Assembly (NCBI GenBank): GCA_038107835.1
Contig: JAYNHH010000003.1
Span: 48,439 to 112,438, forward strand
Source of the DNA: MED-G116 sp038107835
Lineage (GTDB): Bacteria; Pseudomonadota; Alphaproteobacteria; Puniceispirillales; Puniceispirillaceae
Reading direction: 5' to 3'
DNA: 64,000 nt
The notes under the pieces: generated by a model
The model's input: only the letters and a program-made list of their open reading frames with translations
What the model was told of the DNA's origin: nothing
The model's database searches: none
Made by a program: the position numbers and the translations under genes
Shown here: one piece after another, positions 63,946-64,000 of the stretch
How the letters are laid out: every line of letters starts with the position of its first letter
Position numbering within the stretch: the first letter of the stretch is position 1

Positions 63946-64000
63946 TGGTGGGCCCGGCAGGACTCGAACCTGCAACAACACGGTTATGAGCCGTGGGTTC
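63946..64000 (-). tRNA. tRNA-Met (CAT anticodon), 3' part
   Basis: The minus strand shows the encoded CCA end (63946-63948), acceptor strand GGGCCCA, a T-arm with the TTCGAGT loop, a variable loop, and an anticodon arm CACGG-CTCATAA-CCGTG. The anticodon CAT is at 63986-63988. The 5' half lies beyond the window. Three stacked G-C pairs typical of the initiator are not present in the anticodon stem, so this is an elongator Met tRNA, or the lysidine-modified Ile2 tRNA. Confidence 0.85.

Overview
The window is a gene-dense stretch of chromosome from an alphaproteobacterium, most likely a marine, streamlined one. This rests on gene order: uvrD-prmA-pepP, the long ruvCAB-ybgC-tolQRAB-pal-cpoB-tilS-ftsH-folP-glmM run, zapA-6S RNA-ygfA, tkt-gap-efp-suhB, and the set ispB / DUF2007-methyltransferase-sppA-glyQ-glyS-ppdK. 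I suspect the SAR116 group, but that is inference; nothing in the window proves it. Three runs of exactly 100 N are flanked by identical sequence (16, 55 and 55 bp), so this is a scaffolded, probably metagenomic or single-cell, assembly whose gaps are likely artificial.

Left part (1-11.5 kb): an aminopeptidase P fragment, prmA and uvrD read leftward; mlaA-mlaC (phospholipid transport) rightward; ettA leftward; two small convergent membrane-protein genes; then rluD and rpoH rightward. A small secreted-protein candidate with its own promoter converges on purA.

Central part (11.4-33.5 kb): a nearly unbroken leftward series. In transcription order it holds a coiled-coil gene, zapA, 6S RNA, ygfA, ymdB, yebC, ruvCAB, ybgC, tolQRAB, pal, cpoB, tilS, ftsH, folP, glmM, serC, serA and purA. 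It covers cell division, Holliday-junction repair, the Tol-Pal envelope motor, folate and cell-wall precursor synthesis, and serine synthesis. Short overlaps and ATGA junctions point to several translationally coupled operons, broken by terminator-like hairpins after pal and after ftsH.

Right-central part (33.9-44.5 kb): a rightward block of tkt, an unusual gap, efp and suhB, then a MotA/TolQ-like plus OmpA/MotB-like pair with its own promoter, and an unrecognised secreted protein. An ABC exporter runs against this block, followed by rpmE (bL31).

Right part (44.5-64 kb): the leftward operon DUF2007-methyltransferase-sppA-small membrane protein-glyQ-glyS-ppdK, divergent from ispB. A DUF6362-like gene lies divergent from an S24-type repressor, with a repeated operator-like motif between them. 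After these come an RNA uracil methyltransferase, a ribbon-helix-helix protein, a class I amidotransferase, a hydantoinase/oxoprolinase (split only by an assembly gap), a decayed gene remnant, a dimethylglycine/sarcosine dehydrogenase-like enzyme and the 3' part of a tRNA with anticodon CAT.

I found no phage, transposon, CRISPR array or classical defence island. The points most worth a second look are the S24 operator region, the 15-bp tandem-repeat minigene joining ygfA to ymdB, the NADP-type signature in GAPDH, the non-flagellar MotA/OmpA-like motor pair with its secreted neighbour, the possible serC leader structure, and the small secreted-protein candidate beside purA.
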